Origin: Dehalococcoidia bacterium
Lineage (GTDB): Bacteria; Chloroflexota; Dehalococcoidia; Dehalococcoidales; E44-bin46
DNA length: 22,197 nt
Assembly (NCBI GenBank): GCA_004376105.1
Contig: SOKA01000089.1
Span: 1 to 22,197, forward strand
Direction: 5' to 3'
The notes beneath the pieces were generated by a model. It was not told the origin of the DNA. It did not search any database and saw only the letters and a program-made list of their open reading frames with translations. A program made the translations under genes and the position numbers. Numbering within the stretch: position 1 is the stretch's first letter; every line of letters begins with the position of its first letter. Below, in pieces: positions 1 through 8,851 of this stretch.

Positions 1-1901
1 TCCTAGAACATAACGATGCTAATCGTGCCCTGATGGGCTCTAATATGCAGCGGCAAGCAGTGCCTCTGCTTCGCCCTGAAGCGCCTTTGGTAGCTACCGG
101 TATGGAGATAGAAGCCGCCAAGTATAGTGGGCAGGTGCTCCTGGCCCAAAATGCTGGAGTGGTAACCTCAGCCACCAACTCACAGGTTGTGGTTACTAAA
201 GACAATGGCGATGAGGACATATATCCCTTGATGAAATTTGTTCGCACTAATCAGGGGACCTGCATCAATCAGCGCCCTGTAGTTGATAAAGGTGACCGAG
301 TAGAGTCGGGACAGATTATAGCTGATAGTTCAGCTACTGAACAGGGGGAGCTGGCCCTAGGCCAGAATGTGCTGTGCGCTTTTATGAGCTGGGAAGGTTA
401 CAACTTTGAGGATGCTATCATCATTAGTAATCGCCTAGTTGAGAGGGATAAGTTTACCTCCATTCACATTTCAAAGCATGAGTTAGAAGCACGGGATACC
501 AAGTTAGGACCCGAAGAAATCACTAGAGACATACCTAATGTGGGTGAGGAAAGTCTACGCGAGCTTGATGAAACCGGCATTATTCGAATTGGTGCTGAAG
601 TAAGCCCGGGTGATATTTTAGTAGGTAAAATCACCCCGAAGGGAGAAACTGAGCTATCTGCTGAGGAGAAACTTTTGCGGGCTATCTTTGGCGAGAAAGC
701 TCGAGAGGTGAAAGATACCTCTCTGCGAATGCCTCACGGTGAGTGGGGTAAGGTGATTAATGTGAAGGTCTTCTCTACTGATAAAGGTGACGACCTAGCC
801 GCTGGAGTTAATCAGTGGGTGCAGGTCTGGGTTGCCCAGAAGCGAAAGATTTCCGTAGGGGATAAGCTAGCCGGGCGGCATGGCAATAAAGGGGTTATTT
901 CCCTTATAGCACCCGCTGAGGATATGCCTTTCCTGCCTGATGGCACACCGGTAGATATTATCCTCAATCCCATAGGTGTCCCATCACGGATGAATATTGG
1001 TCAAGTTCTGGAAACCCATCTAGGTTGGGCTGCCCAGACACTGGGCATCAAGGTGCTCACTCCAGTCTTTGATGGTGCCGATGATATTGCTATCGAGGAT
1101 GCCCTAGCCAAGGCTTGGCTAGCTCAAAAAGCGGGGGCGGTTAGCCTTGACCCCGGTAATGAGAACCACACCGTGCAACTAGAGGTGGCTAAGGTGTGGA
1201 TTACTAGCCATGGTTACGATGGAGACAGGGTGTTCAGTGATGCCTACCCTGGGGAAGCAAAGGAGATTTGTCTGCGCCTATGGCTTGAAGACCTAGGCAT
1301 AGCCAGCCGAGACCTCAACCAACAAGAGCTGGAGCAAGCTGTGGACAAGGTAAATACTGAGAGGAACCTCCCCCCACCTATTTTGGGCAAGGTTACACTC
1401 TGCGACGGGCGCAGTGGTGAGCCATTTGACCAGCCAGTAACAGTGGGTAACATCTATATAATGAAGCTAAACCACCTGGTTGAGGATAAAGTTCACGCCC
1501 GCTCTACTGGCCCCTACTCCTTGATTAGCCAACAACCCCTGGGCGGCAAGGCTCAATTCGGGGGTCAACGCTTTGGTGAAATGGAGGTATGGGCGTTAGA
1601 AGCCTATGGTGCTGCCCACAACCTTCAAGAAGTTCTGACTATCAAGTCAGATGATGTGACCGGTCGAGCCAAAACCTATGAGGCTATAATTAAGCGTGAA
1701 GATATTCTCCAACCTGGCGTGCCTGAATCGTTTAAGGTCCTGATTATGGAGCTACGAAGTTTAGGGCTGGCCGTTGAAGTGATTAGTGAAGAGGAAAGGG
1801 TAACCCCTGCCGAGGAAACTAAGGAAGCCCCTAAACCGGAGACAGAGCTTAAAGTTATTGAAGACTCGACTTGGAGAGAGGTGGAAAAAGATAATGCTTG
1901 A
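1..1901 (+). CDS. rpoB: DNA-directed RNA polymerase subunit beta, C-terminal part (5' end outside window)
   Basis: Beta subunit of RNA polymerase, which forms one side of the active-site cleft with beta'. The reading frame is open from base 3 (LEHNDANRALMGSNMQ) and runs 632 residues to TGA. Visible hallmarks are the MGSNMQRQAVPL segment, SWEGYNFEDAIIIS, the KLAGRHGNKG block near the active site, and the C-terminal PLGGKAQFGGQRFGEMEVWALEA clamp motif, all intact. The tail is acidic and variable (residues after VISEEERV), as is common in this subunit. The start lies upstream of the window, so the ATG at 33 is internal. The gene overlaps rpoC by 8 nt, indicating translational coupling in the usual rpoBC arrangement. 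Confidence 0.98.
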   Translation, partial: LEHNDANRALMGSNMQRQAVPLLRPEAPLVATGMEIEAAKYSGQVLLAQNAGVVTSATNSQVVVTKDNGDEDIYPLMKFVRTNQGTCINQRPVVDKGDRVESGQIIADSSATEQGELALGQNVLCAFMSWEGYNFEDAIIISNRLVERDKFTSIHISKHELEARDTKLGPEEITRDIPNVGEESLRELDETGIIRIGAEVSPGDILVGKITPKGETELSAEEKLLRAIFGEKAREVKDTSLRMPHGEWGKVINVKVFSTDKGDDLAAGVNQWVQVWVAQKRKISVGDKLAGRHGNKGVISLIAPAEDMPFLPDGTPVDIILNPIGVPSRMNIGQVLETHLGWAAQTLGIKVLTPVFDGADDIAIEDALAKAWLAQKAGAVSLDPGNENHTVQLEVAKVWITSHGYDGDRVFSDAYPGEAKEICLRLWLEDLGIASRDLNQQELEQAVDKVNTERNLPPPILGKVTLCDGRSGEPFDQPVTVGNIYIMKLNHLVEDKVHARSTGPYSLISQQPLGGKAQFGGQRFGEMEVWALEAYGAAHNLQEVLTIKSDDVTGRAKTYEAIIKREDILQPGVPESFKVLIMELRSLGLAVEVISEEERVTPAEETKEAPKPETELKVIEDSTWREVEKDNA

Positions 1902-4900
1902 AGTTAATGATTTTGATGCTGTCCGTATCTCCCTAGCTTCACCGGAGCAGATTAGGAGCTGGTCCTATGGGGAGGTAACTAAACCAGAGACTATTAATTA
2001 CCGCACCCTGAAGCCAGAAAGGGATGGACTTTTCTGTGAGAAAATCTTTGGCCCAACTAAAGACTTCGAATGCTTTTGTGGTAAGTATAAAAAGATACGC
2101 TATAAGGGAGTTATTTGCGATAAGTGTGGCGTCGAGGTAGCTCGGGCTAAAGTGCGTCGGGAACGGATGGGGCATATTGAACTGGCGTGCCCGGTAAGTC
2201 ATATCTGGTTTGCCAGGGGAATACCTAGCCGACTGGGATTATTACTTGACTTGTCACCACGGAGCCTGGAACGTGTTCTATATTTCTCTCATTATATCAT
2301 CACCTCTATAGATGAGAAGGCATGCCAGGAGGCAATTAAACAACTCAATGAGAATAGCTCGCAAGAAATAGCTGAGCGCCAAAGCATGCTGGAAGCCAAA
2401 ATCGCGGAGATGGAGCAGAAACAGGCAACAGTAGACAAAATAAACCGGCTCCGGCAAAACTGGGCTGAGGAAAAGGCCCAGCTTGAAGAGCAACTCTCTA
2501 ACGATGTGGAACAGTTAAAAGACCTCCGCCAGCGTGCACTACTCACTGAGAATCGCTATCACGAGCTTAAACAGAAATTCGGCCAAGTTTTTGAGGCTGG
2601 GATGGGAGCCGAGGCTATTCTCCAAATTCTTAAGGGTATTAACCTTGATGAAATACGTAATGCCTTACTCCAGGAAATCCGTCTCACTTCAGGTCAACGC
2701 CGCAAGAAGGCAAGCAAGCAGCTACAGATAGTGGAGGTCTTTCGTCGCAGTGGCAATAAACCAGAGTGGATGATTCTAACTGTGTTGCCTGTTTTACCCC
2801 CTGACCTTCGACCTATGGTTCAGCTAGATGGAGGTAGATTTGCTACCAGTGACCTTAATGACCTATATCGACGAGTCATTAACCGTAATAACCGATTGCG
2901 CCACTTACTGGAAATAGGGGCACCAGAAGTTATTATCCGCAACGAGAAGCGGATGCTTCAGGAAGCAAACGATTCCCTTATCGATAATGAAAAAAGGGGA
3001 CGAGCTATTGCCGTCAGTGGTAATCACAAATTGAAGTCACTCTCAGATATGCTCCGGGGTAAGCAAGGACGCTTTCGCCAGAATCTACTAGGCAAACGAG
3101 TTGACTATAGTGGACGCTCGGTTATCGTTGTTGGCCCAGAGCTCAAGCTTCACCAATGTGGTTTACCCAGACGGATGGCTCTGGAGTTATTTAAACCCTT
3201 TATTGTCCGCCAATTAATGGAGCAAGGCCTTGCCTATAGTGATAAGAGTGCCCGACGGCTGGTGGCGAGAGCTAAGCCAGAGGTATACGATATACTAGAG
3301 GAAGTTGTCAAGGAACGGCCAGTGTTGCTTAACCGAGCTCCTACCCTGCACCGACTTAGCATCCAGGCTTTCGAGCCAGTGCTCATCGATGGTAGCGCTA
3401 TCCAACTCCACCCCCTGGTATGTGCTGCTTTTAACGCTGATTTTGATGGTGACCAGATGGCAGTTCATATCCCGCTGTCTAAAGCTGCAGTCAAAGGGGC
3501 TAGAGAGATGATGCTCAGCATCCACAATATGCTACTACCAAGCTGTGGTGAGCCAATAGTAACCCCAACCCTGGATATGGTTCTCGGTTGCTACTACTTG
3601 ACTACCATTAGACCTGGAGCCAAGGGGGAAGGCACAATCTTTGGCAGTTTGGAAAAGGCAAGGCTTGCCTACGAAGTTGGCGCTATTGACTTCAGAGCTG
3701 AGATTAAGGTCAGGGACCAGGAAAAAGGCGGGCAGAGGGTTAAAACTAGTGCTGGTCGCATCATCTTCAACGAGGTTTTGCCCCCGGAGCTAGGCTTCTA
3801 CAACAAAGTAATTGATAAGTCAAGCTTAAAGCAAATAGTAACCGATTGCTATCAGCTACTAAGTAATGAAGATATGGCAGTGTTACTGGATAACCTGAAA
3901 CAACTGGGCTTCCATTATGCCACCAAATCAGGGGCTACCATTGCTATGAGCGACATTGAGGTTCCTCAGAGCAAACCCAAGCTAATAGAAGAGGCAGAGG
4001 AAAGGGCTGCCATTATCGAAAACCAATATCATCGTGGCTTAATCACTGAGGACGAAAGGTATAATGGTGTGGTAGGAGTATGGACAGAGACTACCGACAG
4101 GATTACTGACACCATTTCTGAGACCCTTGACCGCTATGGTGATATTTACATGATGGCAACCTCAGGGGCAAAAGGGAACATCTCTCAGATTAGACAGCTG
4201 GCGGGTATGCGGGGCTTAATGACTAATCCTTCAGGGAAGATAATTGACTTTCCTATCAAGTCAAGCCTTCGTGAGGGGCTTAGTGTTCTGGAATACTTTA
4301 TCTCCACCCATGGTGCCCGCAAAGGATTAGCCGATACCGCTCTGAGAACATCGGAGAGTGGTTACCTCACCAGACGCCTCATTGATGTTGCCCAAGATGT
4401 TATTACCCGCCAGGAGGACTGTGGTACGACAGAAGGTATATGGATATCTGAACCGCAAGAAAGGGAGCTGCTACCATCACTTGCCGAGCGAATAACCGGT
4501 CGATTGGCAGCTAGTAAAGTGGTTAACCCCAACACTGGAAAAACCATCGTTAACCGTAATAAGGAAATTGATGAGCAGAAGGTAAATAAAATTATTGCTG
4601 CCGGGTTAACTAAGGTTCATGTCAGGTCTCCTCTTAGCTGCCAATCTAGGCAGGGTGCCTGCCAGCAGTGCTACGGCAGAGACCTCACCCGTGGGCACTT
4701 GGTCGACCTCAACACAGCAGCAGGCATAATTGCTGCCCAGAGTATTGGCGAGCCAGGTACCCAGCTAACTCTACGCACCTTCCACACCGGCGGCGTGGTA
4801 GGACTTGATATTACCAGCGGTCTACCCAGGGTAGAAGAACTCTTTGAGGCAAGACAGCCTAAGGCTCAAGCCATTATCTCAGAAATAGACGGGGTGGCTG

Positions 4901-5769
4901 AAGTGATTAAAAATGGGGAGGAAAAAAAGATTAAAGTTACTAGTTCTGAGGTATTCCATGATGAATATTCACTGTCCCCTGGCTGGCAAGTTATGGTGGA
5001 CAATGGTCAATGGGTAGATATAGGAGCAGTATTAGCCTGTCAACCTCCTGAGGCTGAAGCAACACCACAGTCAATAGCCCTAACTACTGAAATTCAACCC
5101 ATCCTAGCTCGTGTCGCCGGTGAGGTAGTTATTGAAGATGGGCAGTTGTCTATTAAGTATGAGGAGAAAGAGGTGCGGGAGTATGTTGTTCCAGCTGCCA
5201 CCCATATTCGTGTTAAAACTGGAGATACAATAAATGCAGGGCAACAACTTACCGATGGCTCTGTCAACCCGCAGGATATACTGCATATCTTGGGTAAGGA
5301 GGCAGTCCAGCGATACTTGGTAGACGAGATTCAAAAGGTATACCGTTCCCAGGGGGTGAACATAAACGATAAGCATATTGAAATTATCGTCCATCAGATG
5401 CTGACCAAGGTTTGTATTGATTCCTCAGGCGATACCGAGCTAGTGCCCGGAGAGCTGATAGACAGGTTCCGTTATGAAGACACTAATGCTAAGGTACTGG
5501 CTGAGGGGGGTGAGCCAGCTACCGCCCATATTGTATTACTAGGTATAACCCGAGCCTCGCTGAACACTGATAGCTGGCTAGCAGCAGCCTCCTTTCAAGA
5601 GACTACCAGAGTGCTTACTGAAGCCGCTGTCTGTGGCAAGATAGATAGACTGGTTGGGCTTAAGGAAAATGTAATTATTGGTAAGTTGATTCCAGCCCAC
5701 TACCCGGCTTCTCAGGATGTGCCAGAGTTGGTAGCCGGTAAAGAAGAGGAAGAGGAGCCAGCTATCTAG
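1894..5769 (+). CDS. rpoC: DNA-directed RNA polymerase subunit beta'
   Basis: Largest RNA polymerase subunit, carrying the catalytic magnesium site. The protein is 1291 residues from the ATG at 1894. That start is chosen because GGAGAGAGGTGG (1873-1884) sits 9 nt upstream and the protein then begins MLEVNDFDAVRISLASPEQI, as family members do; an in-frame TTG at 1858 has no such support. The N-terminal zinc finger is C60, C62, C75, C78. The catalytic NADFDGD lies at residues 514-520. The second zinc site includes C916 onward (CQSRQGACQQC) with an earlier Cys in QEDCGTTEGI. The trigger-loop region QSIGEPGTQLTLRTFHTGG is intact. Residues about 150-240 form a charged coiled-coil stretch, and the C-terminus is very acidic (EEEEEPAI). 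No truncation or frameshift was seen. Confidence 0.98.
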   Translation: MLEVNDFDAVRISLASPEQIRSWSYGEVTKPETINYRTLKPERDGLFCEKIFGPTKDFECFCGKYKKIRYKGVICDKCGVEVARAKVRRERMGHIELACPVSHIWFARGIPSRLGLLLDLSPRSLERVLYFSHYIITSIDEKACQEAIKQLNENSSQEIAERQSMLEAKIAEMEQKQATVDKINRLRQNWAEEKAQLEEQLSNDVEQLKDLRQRALLTENRYHELKQKFGQVFEAGMGAEAILQILKGINLDEIRNALLQEIRLTSGQRRKKASKQLQIVEVFRRSGNKPEWMILTVLPVLPPDLRPMVQLDGGRFATSDLNDLYRRVINRNNRLRHLLEIGAPEVIIRNEKRMLQEANDSLIDNEKRGRAIAVSGNHKLKSLSDMLRGKQGRFRQNLLGKRVDYSGRSVIVVGPELKLHQCGLPRRMALELFKPFIVRQLMEQGLAYSDKSARRLVARAKPEVYDILEEVVKERPVLLNRAPTLHRLSIQAFEPVLIDGSAIQLHPLVCAAFNADFDGDQMAVHIPLSKAAVKGAREMMLSIHNMLLPSCGEPIVTPTLDMVLGCYYLTTIRPGAKGEGTIFGSLEKARLAYEVGAIDFRAEIKVRDQEKGGQRVKTSAGRIIFNEVLPPELGFYNKVIDKSSLKQIVTDCYQLLSNEDMAVLLDNLKQLGFHYATKSGATIAMSDIEVPQSKPKLIEEAEERAAIIENQYHRGLITEDERYNGVVGVWTETTDRITDTISETLDRYGDIYMMATSGAKGNISQIRQLAGMRGLMTNPSGKIIDFPIKSSLREGLSVLEYFISTHGARKGLADTALRTSESGYLTRRLIDVAQDVITRQEDCGTTEGIWISEPQERELLPSLAERITGRLAASKVVNPNTGKTIVNRNKEIDEQKVNKIIAAGLTKVHVRSPLSCQSRQGACQQCYGRDLTRGHLVDLNTAAGIIAAQSIGEPGTQLTLRTFHTGGVVGLDITSGLPRVEELFEARQPKAQAIISEIDGVAEVIKNGEEKKIKVTSSEVFHDEYSLSPGWQVMVDNGQWVDIGAVLACQPPEAEATPQSIALTTEIQPILARVAGEVVIEDGQLSIKYEEKEVREYVVPAATHIRVKTGDTINAGQQLTDGSVNPQDILHILGKEAVQRYLVDEIQKVYRSQGVNINDKHIEIIVHQMLTKVCIDSSGDTELVPGELIDRFRYEDTNAKVLAEGGEPATAHIVLLGITRASLNTDSWLAAASFQETTRVLTEAAVCGKIDRLVGLKENVIIGKLIPAHYPASQDVPELVAGKEEEEEPAI

Positions 5770-5803
5770 GGTCTTCCCGCGGTTTGATTACTTTAATAAT
5801 GGT

Positions 5804-5832
5804 GAGCCGCTCTATTTTAATCAGGGCGGCTC
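5804..5832 (+). terminator. Possible rpoBC terminator hairpin
   Basis: GAGCCGC (5804-5810) pairs exactly with GCGGCTC (5826-5832) around a 15-nt loop, 35 nt after the rpoC stop. The following bases (TATTCTATTG) are only moderately T-rich, so this is a weak intrinsic terminator or an attenuating stem between rpoC and ruvB. Confidence 0.4.
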
Positions 5833-5907
5833 TATTCTATTGCCCCCAGCAAAGGAGCTGGCTTGAGCCAAGATGTGATATAATAAGGTCGTTTATCACG
5901 GGTAGGG

Positions 5908-5922
5908 GGTGAGGTTAAAATA
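5908..5922 (+). promoter_or_regulatory. SD site facing a non-standard ATA start (ruvB)
   Basis: GGTGA at 5908-5912, inside the run GGGGGTGAGG, matches the 16S anti-SD and lies 7 nt before ATA at 5920-5922. The in-phase frame back to the stop TAA at 5884 holds no ATG, GTG or TTG. The GTG at 5909 is in another frame and reaches TAA after four codons. One extra A in the A run 5917-5920 would bring that GTG into frame, so a sequence error is the main alternative. Confidence 0.5.
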
Positions 5923-6942
5923 AATCGCATTATATCAGGTAAACCCGGCACTGATGACATATCACTTGACACCAGCCTTCGACCCCGGCGCCTTGATGAC
6001 TTCGTTGGGCAGGCTAGAATTAAGGACAATTTGAATATAGCTATGGCTGCTGCCAAAGGCAGGGGCGAGGCATTAGACCACATATTACTCTATGGTCCGC
6101 CTGGTCTGGGCAAAACTACTCTGGCTTATATTATAGCTGCTGAGATGGGGGTTAACACCAAGAATACCTCAGGTCCGGCGGTAGAACGCACTGGAGACCT
6201 AGCGGCTATCTTAACCAACCTCCGTAGTCAGGATGTACTCTTTATCGATGAAATCCACCGCCTCAATCGGGCAATAGAAGAGATACTATACCCGGCTATG
6301 GAAGACTTTGCTCTGGACATTATTATAGGCAAGGGCCCCGGTGCCAAGAGCCTACGAATAAACCTACCCCAATTTACCCTCATTGGTGCCACTACCCGCT
6401 TTGCCTTGCTTAGCCCACCCCTTCGAGACCGATTTGGCGCTGTCTACCGCCTCGATTTCTATGAGCAGACATCTATTGAATCAATCCTCAAACGCTCAGC
6501 TCGCATCCTTCAGGTAAAGGCTGAAGCTAAGGGGTTGCACGAGATAGCCCGCCGGGCTAGAGGCACACCTCGCGTGGCTAACCGACTACTCAAACGAGTC
6601 AGAGACTATGCCCAGGTGATGGCTGATGGCATAGCCACCCAATCAGTGGCAGTTGAGGCACTAAATAAGCTTGAAGTCGACCACATAGGCTTGGATGAGA
6701 TAGACCACAAGGTACTACATACCATCATTGACAAGTTTAATGGTGGTCCGGTGGGACTGGATACCATTGCCGCCTCAATCAGCGAGGAAGCAGATACTAT
6801 TATGGATGTCTACGAGCCCTATCTTTTACAATTAGGCTTCCTAGAGCGAACCCCTCGTGGCCGATTAGCCACCCCATTGGCTTATCAACACCTCGGCCTA
6901 GCCTATAATAAGGGAAAACCGCCTCAGCCAAGCCTGTGGTAA
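5920..6942 (+). CDS. ruvB: Holliday junction branch-migration ATPase RuvB
   Basis: Hexameric AAA+ motor that, with RuvA, drives branch migration of Holliday junctions. Counting from the ATA at 5920 the protein is 340 residues, normal for the family. It shows the N-terminal block RIISGKPGTDD...SLRPRRLDDFVGQ (residues 3-31), Walker A GPPGLGKTT (59-67), Walker B DEIH (110-113), sensor GATTR, arginine finger in LRDRFG, and the C-terminal winged-helix motif ERTPRGR. The first ordinary start codon in frame is the TTG at 6031, which would remove about 37 conserved residues including the LRP and VGQ motifs and has no SD. The true start is therefore the ATA at 5920 (well-placed SD), the ATT at 5929, or a GTG at 5909 if one base is missing from the sequence. 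No ruvA or ruvC is adjacent. Confidence 0.93.
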   Translation: MNRIISGKPGTDDISLDTSLRPRRLDDFVGQARIKDNLNIAMAAAKGRGEALDHILLYGPPGLGKTTLAYIIAAEMGVNTKNTSGPAVERTGDLAAILTNLRSQDVLFIDEIHRLNRAIEEILYPAMEDFALDIIIGKGPGAKSLRINLPQFTLIGATTRFALLSPPLRDRFGAVYRLDFYEQTSIESILKRSARILQVKAEAKGLHEIARRARGTPRVANRLLKRVRDYAQVMADGIATQSVAVEALNKLEVDHIGLDEIDHKVLHTIIDKFNGGPVGLDTIAASISEEADTIMDVYEPYLLQLGFLERTPRGRLATPLAYQHLGLAYNKGKPPQPSLW

Positions 6943-6964
6943 AATAAGCAGTAGAACCGGTTAG

Positions 6965-7093
6965 CTTCTAGCTATTATCCTTCTTCTCCTGCCCCTGTGT
7001 GGTTGCAGCTCACCACCAGAGAGGGTAAGGTACATTGGCATTGATACCCCTGAGATTCACCCTAAACTGGAAGCCTCGGCCATTATTAGGTAA
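6965..7093 (+). pseudogene. Relic of a staphylococcal-nuclease-like lipoprotein
   Basis: One frame reads a lipoprotein signal core (LLAIILLLLPLCGC, residues of 6965-7006) followed at once by SSPPE and RVRYIGIDTPE, then a short tail and TAA at 7091. The RVRYIGIDTPE string is the hallmark of thermonuclease (SNase-fold) proteins, where it normally follows a VxDGDT strand some 20 residues after the signal sequence. Here that strand, the start codon (a TAG lies directly upstream at 6962) and all of the domain after DTPEIHPKLE are missing. It is best read as a gene eroded by internal and 3' deletion. It lies between ruvB and the convergent lipoprotein cluster. Confidence 0.65.
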
Positions 7094-7097
7094 AGCA

Positions 7098-7475
7098 CTA
7101 TTTTATGCTAACTCTAAATACCCTCTGCTCTAAAACCTCTTCCTCCCACGGACGCTTATGGGTCATAGTTATCTCAGTCTCACCCGCCTTCAGCGCCTTG
7201 AACCGGAAATAATCAACGCCACCAGCGCCAACCAAGCCCTGTTCAGCCTCTTTGCCCAACTCATATCTACTTTCTACCAGCTTGAGCATAGACTCATCGT
7301 AGCTTTCCTCCCAGAGATAGCCGGTGGTTCGATTAGACTCAAGAGCGATAACAAACTCCTGATTAGTGCTAACGTTTATGCTCTGCCCTGGGTCAGTATA
7401 GGTCTGAACCTTTCCCACACAACCGGCTACCAGACAGCTAGCTACCAATACCACCAATATCAAAAACTTTTTCAT
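7098..7475 (-). CDS. Chagasin-family (I42) protease inhibitor lipoprotein
   Basis: Predicted tight-binding inhibitor of papain-like cysteine proteases, anchored outside the membrane by a lipid. The protein is 125 residues from the ATG at 7475, which has AAGGAGG 5 nt upstream; an ATG further up adds an implausible N-terminus. The signal peptide MKKFLILVV... ends in lipobox LVAGC with Cys19. All three inhibitory loops of chagasin are visible: NRTTGYLW (48-55, family form NPTTGY), GAGG (83-86) and RPW (108-110). It is the last gene of a minus-strand cluster of three lipoproteins. The target protease is not in the window and could be self-made or external. Confidence 0.85.
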   Translation of the reverse strand: MKKFLILVVLVASCLVAGCVGKVQTYTDPGQSINVSTNQEFVIALESNRTTGYLWEESYDESMLKLVESRYELGKEAEQGLVGAGGVDYFRFKALKAGETEITMTHKRPWEEEVLEQRVFRVSIK

Positions 7476-7590
7476 AAATTCCTCCTTATTTAATAGCAAT
7501 ATAGTCTTGTTTCTGGCTATGAACATTAACCAAACAACTATCAGCAAACTTCTCTTTAACTATTTAACCTCGTGCCCAAATTTATCTTCA

Positions 7591-8346
7591 TTAGTCCAGA
7601 ATAGCATAGGCTACCTGAAGAGTAAGGCTAATCTCCATCTCACCAGGGCTTATTGGTGGTAGTGCTGGTGCTGGTATTGGTACCTCCTCGTATACGGCCC
7701 GCGGGTAGATAGGGGGTGGAATCTGAATACCCTCAGAGATATAGGTTGGCTTGCCCAAGCTGACCCCGGCCAACCTTGCCAGTAGCTCTGCTTTAGCTTC
7801 AGCATCAGCCATCGCCTTTTGCCTCGCCTCTTCAAAATAGGCTGACGGGTCATCTATAGAAAAAGATATGTTATCTATTCGGGTGAGGTCTCCTCCAGCC
7901 ACGGCTACGGCATCAATGATGGAACCAACCTTGTCTATATCCCTTATCTTAGCGGTCACCATATTGGTTACTCGGTAGCCAACTACAATCTCTTGATCTC
8001 TTGTCTCACTCCATCTTCTTACCTGGCGAATGCTGAAATACTGGGTTTGAATGTCCTTCTCAGCCACTTCATTGTCAATCAGGGCTGTCATTACCTCGTC
8101 CATAGCTTCAGCCGCTTGAGTCTGAGCCTCAGATACCGTTGCCTCCTGGGCTTCAATGCCCAACCTTAAGGTGGCGATGTCAGGAACAGCAGTCACCTTA
8201 CCTTGTCCAGTGACCCAAATCCCTTCCTGCTGACCACCTAGGTTGACCGCTTCTATAGTCGTTGGACTGGCAACACTACAGCCGTACAAACCGATTATTG
8301 GTAGCACCAGTGCCAAGCCTATAGCCCACAACCACTTCTTTTTCAT
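7591..8346 (-). CDS. SIMPL-domain (DUF541) lipoprotein
   Basis: Secreted, lipid-anchored SIMPL-domain protein of 251 residues. The family is widespread in cell envelopes and its biochemical role is poorly defined. The signal peptide MKKKWLWAIGLALVL... has lipobox LYGC (Cys23). The mature part opens with GIWVTGQGKVTAVPDIATLRLGI and continues with YRVTNMVTAKIRD and the helix SAYFEEARQKAMADAEAKAELLARLAGV followed by LGKPTYISEG, the standard SIMPL pattern. The tail is proline-rich (about 210-235) before a last strand ISLTLQVAYAI. AGGAGG stands 6 nt before the ATG. It lies between two I42-like lipoproteins on the same strand, 115 nt upstream of one and 70 nt downstream of the other, so co-expression is likely. 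Confidence 0.87.
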   Translation of the reverse strand: MKKKWLWAIGLALVLPIIGLYGCSVASPTTIEAVNLGGQQEGIWVTGQGKVTAVPDIATLRLGIEAQEATVSEAQTQAAEAMDEVMTALIDNEVAEKDIQTQYFSIRQVRRWSETRDQEIVVGYRVTNMVTAKIRDIDKVGSIIDAVAVAGGDLTRIDNISFSIDDPSAYFEEARQKAMADAEAKAELLARLAGVSLGKPTYISEGIQIPPPIYPRAVYEEVPIPAPALPPISPGEMEISLTLQVAYAILD

Positions 8347-8416
8347 TTTCTACCTCCTACTAAAAATTTCCTTTCATTAAAATACAGGTTGATTAACTGG
8401 CTCTATTTGCAGTGCC

Positions 8417-8851
8417 CTATTTAACAACCACGGTCAAGGCAAATGTGAGCATTGGCTCCTTCTCTCCGCCTTCCCAAGGGTGGGTATATACCATAGATAT
8501 GGTGCTGGTGCCTTTCTCGAGAGCCTTGAAAGTCCACACTTCTTGACCAGGAGTACCAGGAACAGGAGGCGTTTCAGGTTTGGGCATCACCAATTTGTGG
8601 TCTGTCTGCTGTAATACAGTTTGGTCACTAATTTGTGCCTCTGACCACTGGCGTCCCTCCGACGGGCAAGAGTACATGCTTAATGTCAGCGAGCCGTCAA
8701 CAGCCACTTCGACTTCTTGGCTAATATGCTGCTCCTTCATAAAGTCATCCCAGGAAACATTTACAGATACTTGCTTTGAGGCGGGTAAACAAGCCAAGAG
8801 GTAGAGCGAGATGGCAGCCATAGTACACATTAGGATTAGCTTTGATTTTAT
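8417..8851 (-). CDS. Divergent chagasin-like (I42-type) lipoprotein, probable ATA start
   Basis: Predicted exported lipoprotein of 144 residues related to the I42 inhibitor fold. From the ATA at 8851 the N-terminus is a textbook lipoprotein signal (K2, K4, hydrophobic core, lipobox LLAC with Cys21). The ATG at 8830 would start inside that signal with no charged n-region and no SD. The C-terminal half has VWTFKALEKGTSTISMVYTHPW, matching the last loops of chagasin (PW motif). In place of NPTTGYxW stands SCPSEGRQW, and a proline-rich stretch (ETPPVPGTPG) replaces the GxGG loop. Function as an inhibitor is therefore less certain than for the gene at 7098. It is the first gene of the minus-strand lipoprotein cluster; a TATACT-like -10 (plus strand AGTATA, 8889-8894) lies upstream. 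Confidence 0.7.
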   Translation of the reverse strand: MKSKLILMCTMAAISLYLLACLPASKQVSVNVSWDDFMKEQHISQEVEVAVDGSLTLSMYSCPSEGRQWSEAQISDQTVLQQTDHKLVMPKPETPPVPGTPGQEVWTFKALEKGTSTISMVYTHPWEGGEKEPMLTFALTVVVK

